Below are positions 12,758 through 22,835 of a DNA stretch of 64,000 nucleotides, in pieces. A program made the position numbers and the translations under genes. Numbering within the stretch: the stretch's first letter is position 1; each line of letters opens with the position of its first letter. The stretch is from Ryuthela nishihirai (taxonomy: Eukaryota > Arthropoda > Arachnida > Araneae > Heptathelidae): contig JAWZYU010000693.1 of the NCBI GenBank assembly GCA_038380435.1, forward strand, positions 1 through 64,000. Direction: 5' to 3'. Below the pieces are notes generated by a model. It saw only the letters and a list, made by a program, of their open reading frames with translations. It was not told the DNA's origin and did not search any database.

Positions 12758-13596
12758 GTGTGAAAATAATTTAATGTTTGGTGTATTCCCCCGCTCTAAG
12801 GGGAAGTGGTTATGTGGTTAGGGTGTAGGTGTCGCGTGAAATTTTTTCGGTGTACTCTCCCCCCTAACAGGAAGGGGTTATGTGGCTTGGTTTTAGGTAG
12901 CGTGTGAAAATTTTTTTGTGTATTCCCCCCCCCCCTCTAAGAGGAAGGGGTTATGTTGGTTGGGTGTAGGTATCGTGTGAAATTTTTTCGATGAACTCTC
13001 CCCCCCTAACAGGAAGGGGTCATGTCGGTTGGTTGTAGGTAGCTTGTGAAAATTTTTTGGTGTAATCCCACAGTCCAATAGGAAGGGGTTATTTGGGTTG
13101 GGTGTAGGTATCCTGTGAAAATTTTTCGGTGTACTCTCCCCCCCCCATAAGAGGAAGGGGTTATGTTGGTTGGTTGTAGGTAGCGTGTGAAATTTTTTTG
13201 GTGTATTCCCACCGTCCAAAAGGAAGGGGTTATGTGGATTAGGTGTAGGTATCGTGTGAAATTTTTTCGGTGTACTCTCCCCCCCATAAGAGGAAGGGGT
13301 TATGTTGGTTGGTTGTAGGTAGCGTGTGAAATTTTTTTGGTGTATTCCCACCGTCCAAAAGGAAGGGGTTATGTGGATTAGGTGTAGGTATCGTGTGAAA
13401 TTTTTTCGGTGTACTCTCCCCCCCCCCCCTTCCATAAGAGGAAGGGGCTATGTGGGTTGGTTGTAGGTAGCGTGTGAAAATTTTTTGGTGTATTCCCACC
13501 GTCCAATAGGAAGGGGTTGTGTGAAATTTTTTCGGTGTATCCCCCCCTCCTCTAAGAGGAAGGGGTTATGTGGGTTGGGTGTCGAGGACCTGTGAA
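12758..13596. repeat. 69-bp-period minisatellite, spacer 3
   Basis: 839 bp with a C12 run. Subunit starts are near 12834, 12901, 12973, 13042, 13111, 13183, 13252, 13322, 13391, 13470 and 13518. Confidence 0.92.
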
Positions 13597-14057
13597 TTAT
13601 TTTTTTTTCTTTTGTACCTTATTATGAAGTGTCGGGTGACTCTCAACTTCCCTTCACACTTTATCCAGGCTTAGGACTGGCAGCGCATTGCGCTGGCGTG
13701 TTTAAAAGTTGTCTGTCTCTCTGGTGGACTTGGTATCATAGCACAATGTGCAGAGTTTTACAACGACATAGAAAAAAGAATACAATGCACAGCAAAAGTG
13801 ACATACAAACAATACAAACATACAGGAAACAGCGAGAGTGTCTTCTCTTTGCTTTTAAGAAATTTTTTATATTTTTTTTTATTTTTGAACATTTAAATTT
13901 TTTTTTTTTTATTTTTGAACATTTAAATATTTTTTTTTTTTGGTTTTTTGATTTTCACTTAATTCTTCTTTCAGTTTTTCCTGTTTAGGATGCCAAACCC
14001 TTCCCGGACATGGTAGTCAGTCCCGGAAGGGGAGGCCACTTCCCGATAGCTGCGACA

Positions 14058-15449
14058 TCACACTGCGGTGGTGAAGACGTCGAGCCGTTCCTTGAGCGAC
14101 GCTGCCGCCCGACCCCTCCTCTGGATCAAGACAGCAGAGACGTGCAAGGCGACGCCGAAGGCCGTGGCCACACACATCTTCGATCCCATGAAGAGCAGGA
14201 CTGCGCGGTCGCCACCGGTGGACCGGAGCAGTCCTGCCACGGGAGGGTAGATGAGGTTGGCCACTCCCTGGAAGAGCCGCACCAGGGTGAAGGTGCCGTT
14301 CATGTTGTCGACTCCGTGATTCGAGCTAAGCAGGAGGGGGATCAGGATGGTCCACACTCCGGTTCCCACTCCTGCGGCGACGGAGGCAACAACAAGCTGC
14401 CAGTACTCGCGGCAGAAAGGCAGTGAGATGACGGCTGCAGCCGAGACGGAGACGGCCGCGATGTATTCGGCTGTCCTCGGCAGGGGAGAGCGGCTGGCGA
14501 GAAGACCATACGAGAGGCGCACGACCAGGTCGCCGGCAGCAGAGTAGGCGAGAAGCAGCATGGCACTGCTCTTCTCGATCCCCAGCGACTTGGCGTGCTG
14601 GGGAATGTAGTGCAGGAAGTGAGGGTTGCCCATACCCATCGCGAAGATGGAAGCGCTCGTGAGGAGGAACAGGCCGTCCGTGAGGAAACGGAGGGACAGC
14701 CTCTCGGCGACCACCTTCGCGCAGGATCTGGGTGCCAGCTCTCCAGCTTCCGCGGGGGTCACGACGACGGCATCGTTGTTGCCGCCGGCGGGCACCTCGC
14801 GGAAGCGGTTCTCGGGCCGAACGAAGAGCAGGCCGCAGACTGCGATGAGCGTGAAGCAGCCGGCCAGCACGAGGAACGTGTAGTGCAGGCCGACCGCCAG
14901 CAGCAGCTCGTTGATCGCAGTGGGCAGGGCCATGGCCCCGAAGCAGCCTCCCGACAGGGCGACGGCCATCGCTGCCGGCCTCCGTGTCGTGAAGTACTTT
15001 CCAGTGCACACTATGCCGGTGGTGATGGCAAAGGATGCACCGACCCCCATGAGGCCTCCAATGGTACCTATGAGGAAGGAACCGGAGGTGGCCAGGTAGC
15101 TGAGGGCAAGGCCAGCGCTGCACAGCAATCCGCCCAGACACACGAGCGGCCTGTATCCGAAGGTAGACATGAGGATCCCTGTCACCGGTGAGAAGACCAG
15201 CGATAGGGTTCCTAGCAGCCCCGGGATCCAGGCCGCCTGGGACGGAGATGTATCAGGAAACTCCAGGAAGATCGCCACCTTCAGAGCGCTGAAGGACTTG
15301 ACGAATCCTGAAAGGAGAAAGGTTATGAGAAAGCAGCCACCAGCGACGGCCCACCCGTATCCTCCATCGGGTGGAACCATCTTGGTGGCTGTGGTGGCGT
15401 TGGCACGCTCTTCCTCTACTCCCTTCGTCGCTGCAACTGGAACGGACAT
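14058..15449 (-). CDS. SLC16-family monocarboxylate transporter-like protein, copy 4 (intact reference)
   Basis: This is a 463-residue major facilitator protein of the SLC16 (MCT) family, predicted to sit in the plasma membrane and carry monocarboxylates or related small solutes, often with a proton. The first family signature is DGGYGW at 28-33 (the aromatic fourth position is Tyr). The second is at 151-171 (KYFTTRR, then SGGCFG). About 12 helices are visible: roughly 33-55, 76-96, 101-121, 125-147, 157-179, 186-210, a loop at 211-253, then 257-275, 293-317, 326-344, 349-373, 384-407 and 415-440. K51 lies 23 residues after D28, as K38 does after D15 in mammalian MCT1. D307 and R311 in TM8 keep the spacing of the MCT1 D302/R306 pair, so catalytic residues look intact. 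The ATG has a Kozak-like CCACC before it and a splice acceptor 21 nt upstream. The coding region has no introns. The substrate cannot be deduced. Confidence 0.93.
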   Translation of the reverse strand: MSVPVAATKGVEEERANATTATKMVPPDGGYGWAVAGGCFLITFLLSGFVKSFSALKVAIFLEFPDTSPSQAAWIPGLLGTLSLVFSPVTGILMSTFGYRPLVCLGGLLCSAGLALSYLATSGSFLIGTIGGLMGVGASFAITTGIVCTGKYFTTRRPAAMAVALSGGCFGAMALPTAINELLLAVGLHYTFLVLAGCFTLIAVCGLLFVRPENRFREVPAGGNNDAVVVTPAEAGELAPRSCAKVVAERLSLRFLTDGLFLLTSASIFAMGMGNPHFLHYIPQHAKSLGIEKSSAMLLLAYSAAGDLVVRLSYGLLASRSPLPRTAEYIAAVSVSAAAVISLPFCREYWQLVVASVAAGVGTGVWTILIPLLLSSNHGVDNMNGTFTLVRLFQGVANLIYPPVAGLLRSTGGDRAVLLFMGSKMCVATAFGVALHVSAVLIQRRGRAAASLKERLDVFTTAV

Positions 15450-15470
15450 GGTGGAATCCGGCTCAGGTCA

Positions 15471-15501
15471 CTGCAAAAGAAGGAGAAAAAAAATTAATAA
15501 T
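15471..15501 (-). promoter_or_regulatory. 3' splice acceptor before copy 4 ATG
   Basis: T8 tract plus CAG. An AT-rich stretch (TAATTATTAAT) just upstream offers branch-point candidates. Confidence 0.62.
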
Positions 15502-15931
15502 TAGAATTGGTACAGCTAATATAAATCAGTAGTGCGTCGACTAAAGACCACTACAGACTATGCTGAAGAATACTGAACCAAAGAGTAAGCGAAAAGGTTA
15601 CTATGAGGTAAAGTCGGGAGCTGGAAAACGCACGTCTGTAGCTGTCAGTGGTCGCAGAGCAAAGGGACGGGCGTTGCACTCAGTGGCACGAGTTGTAAAA
15701 CCCGTTGGCGTCAGGGGGAAAACCCAGGGGATTAGTAAAACCCGTTGGCGTCAGGGAGAAAACCCACGGGTTTACCTACTACCGGTCGTACAAGGTTCGG
15801 GTTTCGCGCTGCCATCTATGTGCAAGCATGGGAACTAATTTTTCTTCACCTATCCCCATTTTTTTCCCTTGCTCCACCGAGTGGTACATATGTATATGTA
15901 TATATTTTTTTTTATTTCATTTTTTCCAGCG

Positions 15932-15965
15932 TGACGTCACCTGCAAACGAGACAGTGCTATATAT
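15932..15965 (+). promoter_or_regulatory. CRE palindrome and TATA box, spacer 4
   Basis: Both motifs are unchanged. Confidence 0.5.
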
Positions 15966-17796
15966 GCGAGAAGAATATGGGGCAAGTAGAGTATACACAA
16001 GTTTATTAAAGTTTATAAGATAACGATAGGAAATTTTAAAGTAATTTTCCTAATAAAATAAACAACCAGTACCAAATGTTTCTAAAATAATTCAATACCA
16101 GATGTTTACCGATCGTCAAACTACTCACGTGTTGACAATTCGATTTCGTTACCATCGTTGAAAGGTTGATAATAGACTTTTTTTTCTTGAAATTTCCGTC
16201 ATATCTATCTATTCTACCAACGCATGGAACTCCAGAAGAGTTTATCAAATGTTGTTTTTGATCTAAATTGGGACTGATTTTGCTGTAGGAATCGTTTCCT
16301 CTGGCATAAACGTTAGAAAGGATCCAAATTAATATATTTTTGCCTTAACGAATAATGGAGAAAAAAATGTCGTTTATTTAAATAAAATATCTCAGCTATT
16401 TTTGCCTAAATGAAACGGAAAATTTTCTTCTTATTAAATTCTTTCATTTGCTACAGTAAATAAGCCATTCTAGAGTAAATAAGCTATTATATTAAGCTTA
16501 TTTTGCTAGAGTAAATAAGCTTTCATTTGCTAGAGTAATTTCTAACCGCTTGGGTGAAGTTACCTTTACGTTTTGCCCTGCTATGCTTGTTTGGGAAAAG
16601 CTTTTCTGAATATCCTTTAATTACTCTATATGATTTCGCAAACGTATATCAGTTTATAAGGGGACATCGTATTTTGAAGTTTTCCGATTTATTGGTATAT
16701 CTAGTGTGAGGTAATTCTGTCGGAATAATTTTTCACTGCATAAGAAACTAACGGCTACTCACCACACTTCCCTTAATTGTCCGGATGATTTTAGAGAGGT
16801 ATAAAAGTGTAAAACTGAAAAATGAATCTAACACGGAAAAATCTAAATCTGACAACAAAGGACAACCTATATATGACGTAGCAACGGTCTGCCCTACGCA
16901 ACAGTACTCTCTGAAGGCTTTCATATCGTATATTATTTTCGCTGCGCAACAATTGGAATTCGAAAAAAACAATTGTTGTTCCTCAATTGTTATCGGTTGG
17001 CTTCGAAAAACGATGCTATGGATTCGTGGTTGTTTTACTCGGCCTTTGATCGAACGGAGACTTCCATTCCCTTTCCTTCCTGTCGACGGAGAATTTCAGA
17101 GCAAGTGTGTTATGCGATCCCTTTTTTTTTTGTCACACTATCGTTTTATTTCTTTTAGTTCTTCTGTAGGAGAGGGTCTATGGGTTGTGCGATCCACTTA
17201 GAGGTTCGATCGTGCCCATACCTGTGCTTTCCACAGACGTGAGTTATATGCTGTTTCTCCTAGAGTAGAGTGATTCACTGGATTTTTTTTTTTTTAAAGG
17301 TTTTCTAGGTTTTCCTTAGGAATTGGCATTATTCCTGGGATTTTATTTGCTCACTTGTTCCTACCGCTTGGGTCGTGTCGGTCTTTCTTACTTCTGAGCA
17401 GCACTTTTTTTGCACACAATGGGCTAAAGGTCCAGGTCCCATAGACCACGAAGGCTCAGAGTAGGTTGGGGGGTACCCACTGGATCACCCAGTGGGGGGA
17501 CAAGATGGTAGACTCCCCTCAAGGCCATCCAGCGTGTTCTTTAACGTGCACAGGATATGGCCCTCCCGCACACGGAGCCACGGCCTAATGTCCCATCCGA
17601 CGGACGGAGGTCATTCCAATACCATCGGTGTCCTCTACTGACCGCGGGTAGGGCGGAGATTAATGTAAACGCAGGAAGAGACTTATGGGTGGAGGGTCAC
17701 CAGCGTGTGAATTTACTTTTTAAGTGTTCTGACCTCCTCCTCCAACCCTTCGAACAAAATAACAGGGAGGTGTTTTGTGAATTGGGTTTCGATGCC

Positions 17797-18634
17797 GTGT
17801 GAAAATAATTTAATGTTTGGTGTATTCCCCCGCTCTAAGGGGAAGTGGTTATGTGGTTAGGGTGTAGGTGTCGCGTGAAATTTTTTCGGTGTACTCTCCC
17901 CCCTAACAGGAAGGGGTTATGTGGCTTGGTTTTAGGTAGCGTGTGAAAATTTTTTTGTGTATTCCCCCCCCCCCTCTAAGAGGAAGGGGTTATGTTGGTT
18001 GGGTGTAGGTATCGTGTGAAATTTTTTCGATGAACTCTCCCCCCCTAACAGGAAGGGGTCATGTCGGTTGGTTGTAGGTAGCTTGTGAAAATTTTTTGGT
18101 GTAATCCCACAGTCCAATAGGAAGGGGTTATTTGGGTTGGGTGTAGGTATCCTGTGAAAATTTTTCGGTGTACTCTCCCCCCCCATAAGAGGAAGGGGTT
18201 ATGTTGGTTGGTTGTAGGTAGCGTGTGAAATTTTTTTGGTGTATTCCCACCGTCCAAAAGGAAGGGGTTATGTGGATTAGGTGTAGGTATCGTGTGAAAT
18301 TTTTTCGGTGTACTCTCCCCCCCATAAGAGGAAGGGGTTATGTTGGTTGGTTGTAGGTAGCGTGTGAAATTTTTTTGGTGTATTCCCACCGTCCAAAAGG
18401 AAGGGGTTATGTGGATTAGGTGTAGGTATCGTGTGAAATTTTTTCGGTGTACTCTCCCCCCCCCCCCTTCCATAAGAGGAAGGGGCTATGTGGGTTGGTT
18501 GTAGGTAGCGTGTGAAAATTTTTTGGTGTATTCCCACCGTCCAATAGGAAGGGGTTGTGTGAAATTTTTTCGGTGTATCCCCCCCTCCTCTAAGAGGAAG
18601 GGGTTATGTGGGTTGGGTGTCGAGGACCTGTGAA
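17797..18634. repeat. 69-bp-period minisatellite, spacer 4
   Basis: 838 bp with a C12 run. Confidence 0.92.
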
Positions 18635-19096
18635 TTATTTTTTTTTCTTTTGTACCTTATTATGAAGTGTCGGGTGACTCTCAACTTCCCTTCACACTTT
18701 ATCCAGGCTTAGGACTGGCAGCGCATTGCGCTGGCGTGTTTAAAAGTTGTCTGTCTCTCTGGTGGACTTGGTATCATAGCACAATGTGCAGAGTTTTACA
18801 ACGACATAGAAAAAAGAATACAATGCACAGCAAAAGTGACATACAAACAATACAAACATACAGGAAACAGCGAGAGTGTCTTCTCTTTGCTTTTAAGAAA
18901 TTTTTTATATTTTTTTTTATTTTTGAACATTTAAATTTTTTTTTTTTTATTTTTGAACATTTAAATATTTTTTTTTTTTTGGTTTTTTGATTTTCACTTA
19001 ATTCTTCTTTCAGTTTTTCCTGTTTAGGATGCCAAACCCTTCCCGGACATGGTAGTCAGTCCCGGAAGGGGAGGCCACTTCCCGATAGCTGCGACA

Positions 19097-20488
19097 TCAC
19101 ACTGCGGTGGTGAAGACGTCGAGCCGTTCCTTGAGCGACGCTGCCGCCCGACCCCTCCTCTGGATCAAGACAGCAGAGACGTGCAAGGCGACGCCGAAGG
19201 CCGTGGCCACACACATCTTCGATCCCATGAAGAGCAGGACTGCGCGGTCGCCACCGGTGGACCGGAGCAGTCCTGCCACGGGAGGGTAGATGAGGTTGGC
19301 CACTCCCTGGAAGAGCCGCACCAGGGTGAAGGTGCCGTTCATGTTGTCGACTCCGTGATTCGAGCTAAGCAGGAGGGGGATCAGGATGGTCCACACTCCG
19401 GTTCCCACTCCTGCGGCGACGGAGGCAACAACAAGCTGCCAGTACTCGCGGCAGAAAGGCAGTGAGATGACGGCTGCAGCCGAGACGGAGACGGCCGCGA
19501 TGTATTCGGCTGTCCTCGGCAGGGGAGAGCGGCTGGCGAGAAGACCATACGAGAGGCGCACGACCAGGTCGCCGGCAGCAGAGTAGGCGAGAAGCAGCAT
19601 GGCACTGCTCTTCTCGATCCCCAGCGACTTGGCGTGCTGGGGAATGTAGTGCAGGAAGTGAGGGTTGCCCATACCCATCGCGAAGATGGAAGCGCTCGTG
19701 AGGAGGAACAGGCCGTCCGTGAGGAAACGGAGGGACAGCCTCTCGGCGACCACCTTCGCGCAGGATCTGGGTGCCAGCTCTCCAGCTTCCGCGGGGGTCA
19801 CGACGACGGCATCGTTGTTGCCGCCGGCGGGCACCTCGCGGAAGCGGTTCTCGGGCCGAACGAAGAGCAGGCCGCAGACTGCGATGAGCGTGAAGCAGCC
19901 GGCCAGCACGAGGAACGTGTAGTGCAGGCCGACCGCCAGCAGCAGCTCGTTGATCGCAGTGGGCAGGGCCATGGCCCCGAAGCAGCCTCCCGACAGGGCG
20001 ACGGCCATCGCTGCCGGCCTCCGTGTCGTGAAGTACTTTCCAGTGCACACTATGCCGGTGGTGATGGCAAAGGATGCACCGACCCCCATGAGGCCTCCAA
20101 TGGTACCTATGAGGAAGGAACCGGAGGTGGCCAGGTAGCTGAGGGCAAGGCCAGCGCTGCACAGCAATCCGCCCAGACACACGAGCGGCCTGTATCCGAA
20201 GGTAGACATGAGGATCCCTGTCACCGGTGAGAAGACCAGCGATAGGGTTCCTAGCAGCCCCGGGATCCAGGCCGCCTGGGACGGAGATGTATCAGGAAAC
20301 TCCAGGAAGATCGCCACCTTCAGAGCGCTGAAGGACTTGACGAATCCTGAAAGGAGAAAGGTTATGAGAAAGCAGCCACCAGCGACGGCCCACCCGTATC
20401 CTCCATCGGGTGGAACCATCTTGGTGGCTGTGGTGGCGTTGGCACGCTCTTCCTCTACTCCCTTCGTCGCTGCAACTGGAACGGACAT
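19097..20488 (-). CDS. SLC16-family transporter-like protein, copy 5 (intact)
   Basis: The 463-residue product is identical to copy 4 as far as can be read. It lies 3,647 bp from the stop of copy 6 and shares the unit's 5' splice acceptor and 3' A-rich tract. No residue difference or frame break is seen. Confidence 0.93.
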   Translation of the reverse strand: MSVPVAATKGVEEERANATTATKMVPPDGGYGWAVAGGCFLITFLLSGFVKSFSALKVAIFLEFPDTSPSQAAWIPGLLGTLSLVFSPVTGILMSTFGYRPLVCLGGLLCSAGLALSYLATSGSFLIGTIGGLMGVGASFAITTGIVCTGKYFTTRRPAAMAVALSGGCFGAMALPTAINELLLAVGLHYTFLVLAGCFTLIAVCGLLFVRPENRFREVPAGGNNDAVVVTPAEAGELAPRSCAKVVAERLSLRFLTDGLFLLTSASIFAMGMGNPHFLHYIPQHAKSLGIEKSSAMLLLAYSAAGDLVVRLSYGLLASRSPLPRTAEYIAAVSVSAAAVISLPFCREYWQLVVASVAAGVGTGVWTILIPLLLSSNHGVDNMNGTFTLVRLFQGVANLIYPPVAGLLRSTGGDRAVLLFMGSKMCVATAFGVALHVSAVLIQRRGRAAASLKERLDVFTTAV

Positions 20489-20509
20489 GGTGGAATCCGG
20501 CTCAGGTCA

Positions 20510-20540
20510 CTGCAAAAGAAGGAGAAAAAAAATTAATAAT
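20510..20540 (-). promoter_or_regulatory. 3' splice acceptor before copy 5 ATG
   Basis: The AG is complementary to 20510-20511 and the putative exon begins at 20509. T8 tract. Confidence 0.62.
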
Positions 20541-20733
20541 TAGAATTGGTACAGCTAATATAAATCAGTAGTGCGTCGACTAAAGACCACTACAGACTAT
20601 GCTGAAGAATACTGAACCAAAGAGTAAGCGAAAAGGTTACTATGAGGTAAAGTCGGGAGCTGGAAAACGCACGTCTGTAGCTGTCAGTGGTCGCAGAGCA
20701 AAGGGACGGGCGTTGCACTCAGTGGCACGAGTT

Positions 20734-20813
20734 GTAAAACCCGTTGGCGTCAGGGGGAAAACCCAGGGGATTAGTAAAACCCGTTGGCGTCAGGGAGAAA
20801 ACCCACGGGTTTA
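20734..20813 (+). repeat. 40-bp direct duplication (reference copy)
   Basis: Two 40-bp repeats, 20734-20773 and 20774-20813, both begin GTAAAACCCGTTGGCGTCAG and differ at a few positions near their ends. The second repeat contains AAACCCGT and ends near ACGGGTTT, giving an 8-bp inverted repeat that could fold. The pair sits about 160 bp upstream of the CRE. It recurs at the same offset in every spacer except spacer 8 (for example 579-658 and 41579-41658). Confidence 0.85.
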
Positions 20814-20970
20814 CCTACTACCGGTCGTACAAGGTTCGGGTTTCGCGCTGCCATCTATGTGCAAGCATGGGAACTAATTTTTCTTCACCTATCCCCATTT
20901 TTTTCCCTTGCTCCACCGAGTGGTACATATGTATATGTATATATTTTTTTTTATTTCATTTTTTCCAGCG

Positions 20971-21004
20971 TGACGTCACCTGCAAACGAGACAGTGCTAT
21001 ATAT
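20971..21004 (+). promoter_or_regulatory. CRE palindrome and TATA box, spacer 5
   Basis: TGACGTCA at 20971-20978 and TATATAT at 20998-21004, inside the 533-bp module. Confidence 0.5.
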
Positions 21005-21485
21005 GCGAGAAGAATATGGGGCAAGTAGAGTATACACAAGTTTATTAAAGTTTATAAGATAACGATAGGAAATTTTAAAGTAATTTTCCTAATAAAATAA
21101 ACAACCAGTACCAAATGTTTCTAAAATAATTCAATACCAGATGTTTACCGATCGTCAAACTACTCACGTGTTGACAATTCGATTTCGTTACCATCGTTGA
21201 AAGGTTGATAATAGACTTTTTTTTCTTGAAATTTCCGTCATATCTATCTATTCTACCAACGCATGGAACTCCAGAAGAGTTTATCAAATGTTGTTTTTGA
21301 TCTAAATTGGGACTGATTTTGCTGTAGGAATCGTTTCCTCTGGCATAAACGTTAGAAAGGATCCAAATTAATATATTTTTGCCTTAACGAATAATGGAGA
21401 AAAAAATGTCGTTTATTTAAATAAAATATCTCAGCTATTTTTGCCTAAATGAAACGGAAAATTTTCTTCTTATTAAATTCTTTCA

Positions 21486-21580
21486 TTTGCTACAGTAAAT
21501 AAGCCATTCTAGAGTAAATAAGCTATTATATTAAGCTTATTTTGCTAGAGTAAATAAGCTTTCATTTGCTAGAGTAATTT
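21486..21580. repeat. GCTAGAGTAAATAAGC iterations with a palindrome (reference copy)
   Basis: Three full and one partial copies of a 16-bp motif (GCTAGAGTAAATAAGC and close variants) lie in 95 bp, irregularly spaced. Within them AAATAAGCT (21516-21524) and AGCTTATTT (21534-21542) form a perfect 9-bp inverted repeat with a 9-nt spacer. The same cluster is in all 13 spacers, including spacer 8. Clustered AT-rich motifs can be protein-binding sites, but nothing shows a function here. Confidence 0.7.
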
Positions 21581-21795
21581 CTAACCGCTTGGGTGAAGTT
21601 ACCTTTACGTTTTGCCCTGCTATGCTTGTTTGGGAAAAGCTTTTCTGAATATCCTTTAATTACTCTATATGATTTCGCAAACGTATATCAGTTTATAAGG
21701 GGACATCGTATTTTGAAGTTTTCCGATTTATTGGTATATCTAGTGTGAGGTAATTCTGTCGGAATAATTTTTCACTGCATAAGAAACTAACGGCT

Positions 21796-21913
21796 ACTCA
21801 CCACACTTCCCTTAATTGTCCGGATGATTTTAGAGAGGTATAAAAGTGTAAAACTGAAAAATGAATCTAACACGGAAAAATCTAAATCTGACAACAAAGG
21901 ACAACCTATATAT
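21796..21913 (-). promoter_or_regulatory. Candidate transporter promoter, first exon and 5' splice donor (reference copy)
   Basis: On the minus strand, CTACGTCA (a near-CRE) runs into TATATA at 21907-21913. A start would be expected near 21880. A donor GTG/GTGAGT follows, with its GT complementary to 21800-21801. Spliced to the acceptor at 20510 this would give a first exon of about 80 nt and an intron of about 1.29 kb. All elements are also present in spacer 8. A weaker donor, CAC/GTGAGT, at 21162-21167 lies inside the 533-bp module and is absent from spacer 8. This assignment is inference from motifs only. Confidence 0.3.
21839..21846 (+). promoter_or_regulatory. TATAAAAG motif, plus strand (reference copy)
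   Basis: A consensus TATA box lies 16 bp upstream of an ATG that opens a small frame. It points away from the transporter coding direction and may be chance in AT-rich DNA. It is found at the same offset in the other spacers. Confidence 0.25.
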
Positions 21914-21986
21914 GACGTAGCAACGGTCTGCCCTACGCAACAGTACTCTCTGAAGGCTTTCATATCGTATATTATTTTCGCTGCGC

Positions 21987-22030
21987 AACAATTGGAATTC
22001 GAAAAAAACAATTGTTGTTCCTCAATTGTT
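21987..22030. repeat. Clustered CAATTG inverted repeats (reference copy)
   Basis: AACAATTG (21987-21994) is followed by CAATTGTT at 22009-22016 and again at 22023-22030, so the first arm can pair with either of the others. In spacer 1 the third motif has lost two A bases. Confidence 0.6.
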
Positions 22031-22504
22031 ATCGGTTGGCTTCGAAAAACGATGCTATGGATTCGTGGTTGTTTTACTCGGCCTTTGATCGAACGGAGAC
22101 TTCCATTCCCTTTCCTTCCTGTCGACGGAGAATTTCAGAGCAAGTGTGTTATGCGATCCCTTTTTTTTTTGTCACACTATCGTTTTATTTCTTTTAGTTC
22201 TTCTGTAGGAGAGGGTCTATGGGTTGTGCGATCCACTTAGAGGTTCGATCGTGCCCATACCTGTGCTTTCCACAGACGTGAGTTATATGCTGTTTCTCCT
22301 AGAGTAGAGTGATTCACTGGATTTTTTTTTTTTTAAAGGTTTTCTAGGTTTTCCTTAGGAATTGGCATTATTCCTGGGATTTTATTTGCTCACTTGTTCC
22401 TACCGCTTGGGTCGTGTCGGTCTTTCTTACTTCTGAGCAGCACTTTTTTTGCACACAATGGGCTAAAGGTCCAGGTCCCATAGACCACGAAGGCTCAGAG
22501 TAGG

Positions 22505-22648
22505 TTGGGGGGTACCCACTGGATCACCCAGTGGGGGGACAAGATGGTAGACTCCCCTCAAGGCCATCCAGCGTGTTCTTTAACGTGCACAGGATATGGC
22601 CCTCCCGCACACGGAGCCACGGCCTAATGTCCCATCCGACGGACGGAG
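22505..22648 (+). repeat. Hairpin and dispersed-repeat-like sequence (reference copy)
   Basis: CCCACTGG and CCAGTGGG form a perfect 8-bp stem with a 5-nt loop near 22515-22535. Further on are GTTCTTTAACGTGCAC (22575-22590) and CCCATCCGACGGACGG (22631-22646). Phrases of this kind recur in dispersed repeats of many invertebrate genomes, but no family can be named from memory. The stretch is GC-rich against its AT-rich surroundings. Confidence 0.4.
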
Positions 22649-22835
22649 GTCATTCCAATACCATCGGTGTCCTCTACTGACCGCGGGTAGGGCGGAGATT
22701 AATGTAAACGCAGGAAGAGACTTATGGGTGGAGGGTCACCAGCGTGTGAATTTACTTTTTAAGTGTTCTGACCTCCTCCTCCAACCCTTCGAACAAAATA
22801 ACAGGGAGGTGTTTTGTGAATTGGGTTTCGATGCC

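Larger units (their letters stand above)
10409..14057. other. Spacer 3
   Basis: Ordinary layout. Extra bases lie near 10484 (A), 10681 (A) and 10893 (G). The last one splits the CRE palindrome. No gene recognised. Confidence 0.85.
15450..19096. other. Spacer 4
   Basis: Same length (3,647 bp) and layout as spacer 5. It has the common T at the position where spacer 5 has C (23070). No gene recognised. Confidence 0.87.
20675..21207 (+). other. 533-bp LTR-like module (reference copy)
   Basis: This is the exact segment missing from spacer 8. It has a plus-strand CRE at 20971-20978, TATATAT at 20998-21004 and overlapping AATAAA signals at 21091-21101, 87 bp after the TATA box. This is the compact promoter, R and polyadenylation order of a long terminal repeat. 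No clean TG...CA ends and no target duplication are seen, and no retroelement coding region is present, so a solo LTR is only one reading. A host promoter with a short non-coding transcript would look similar. Confidence 0.35.

Noticed and set aside
12893..13499. Long minus-strand frames through the minisatellite (up to about 180 residues, with repeating PKKFHT and NPFLL motifs)
   Set aside because: The 69-bp period is divisible by three, so any stop-free subunit stays open in several frames at once. Two overlapping minus frames are equally open, and homopolymer length differences scramble them between units.
14595..15191. 198-residue plus-strand frame antisense to the transporter
   Set aside because: It is the complement of the GC-rich transporter coding region. 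Its composition is low complexity (Gly, Glu, Arg, Gln), with no family features. Its conservation between units only reflects unit identity.
20599..21062. Three overlapping plus-strand frames of 92-94 residues across the 40-bp duplication
   Set aside because: They overlap one another in different frames and include the direct repeat and the poly-T region. No family resemblance.
21824..22240. 138-residue plus-strand frame after a TATAAAAG motif
   Set aside because: No recognisable domain, AT-rich codon use, broken by small indels in spacers 1, 2 and 10, and no independent evidence of selection.
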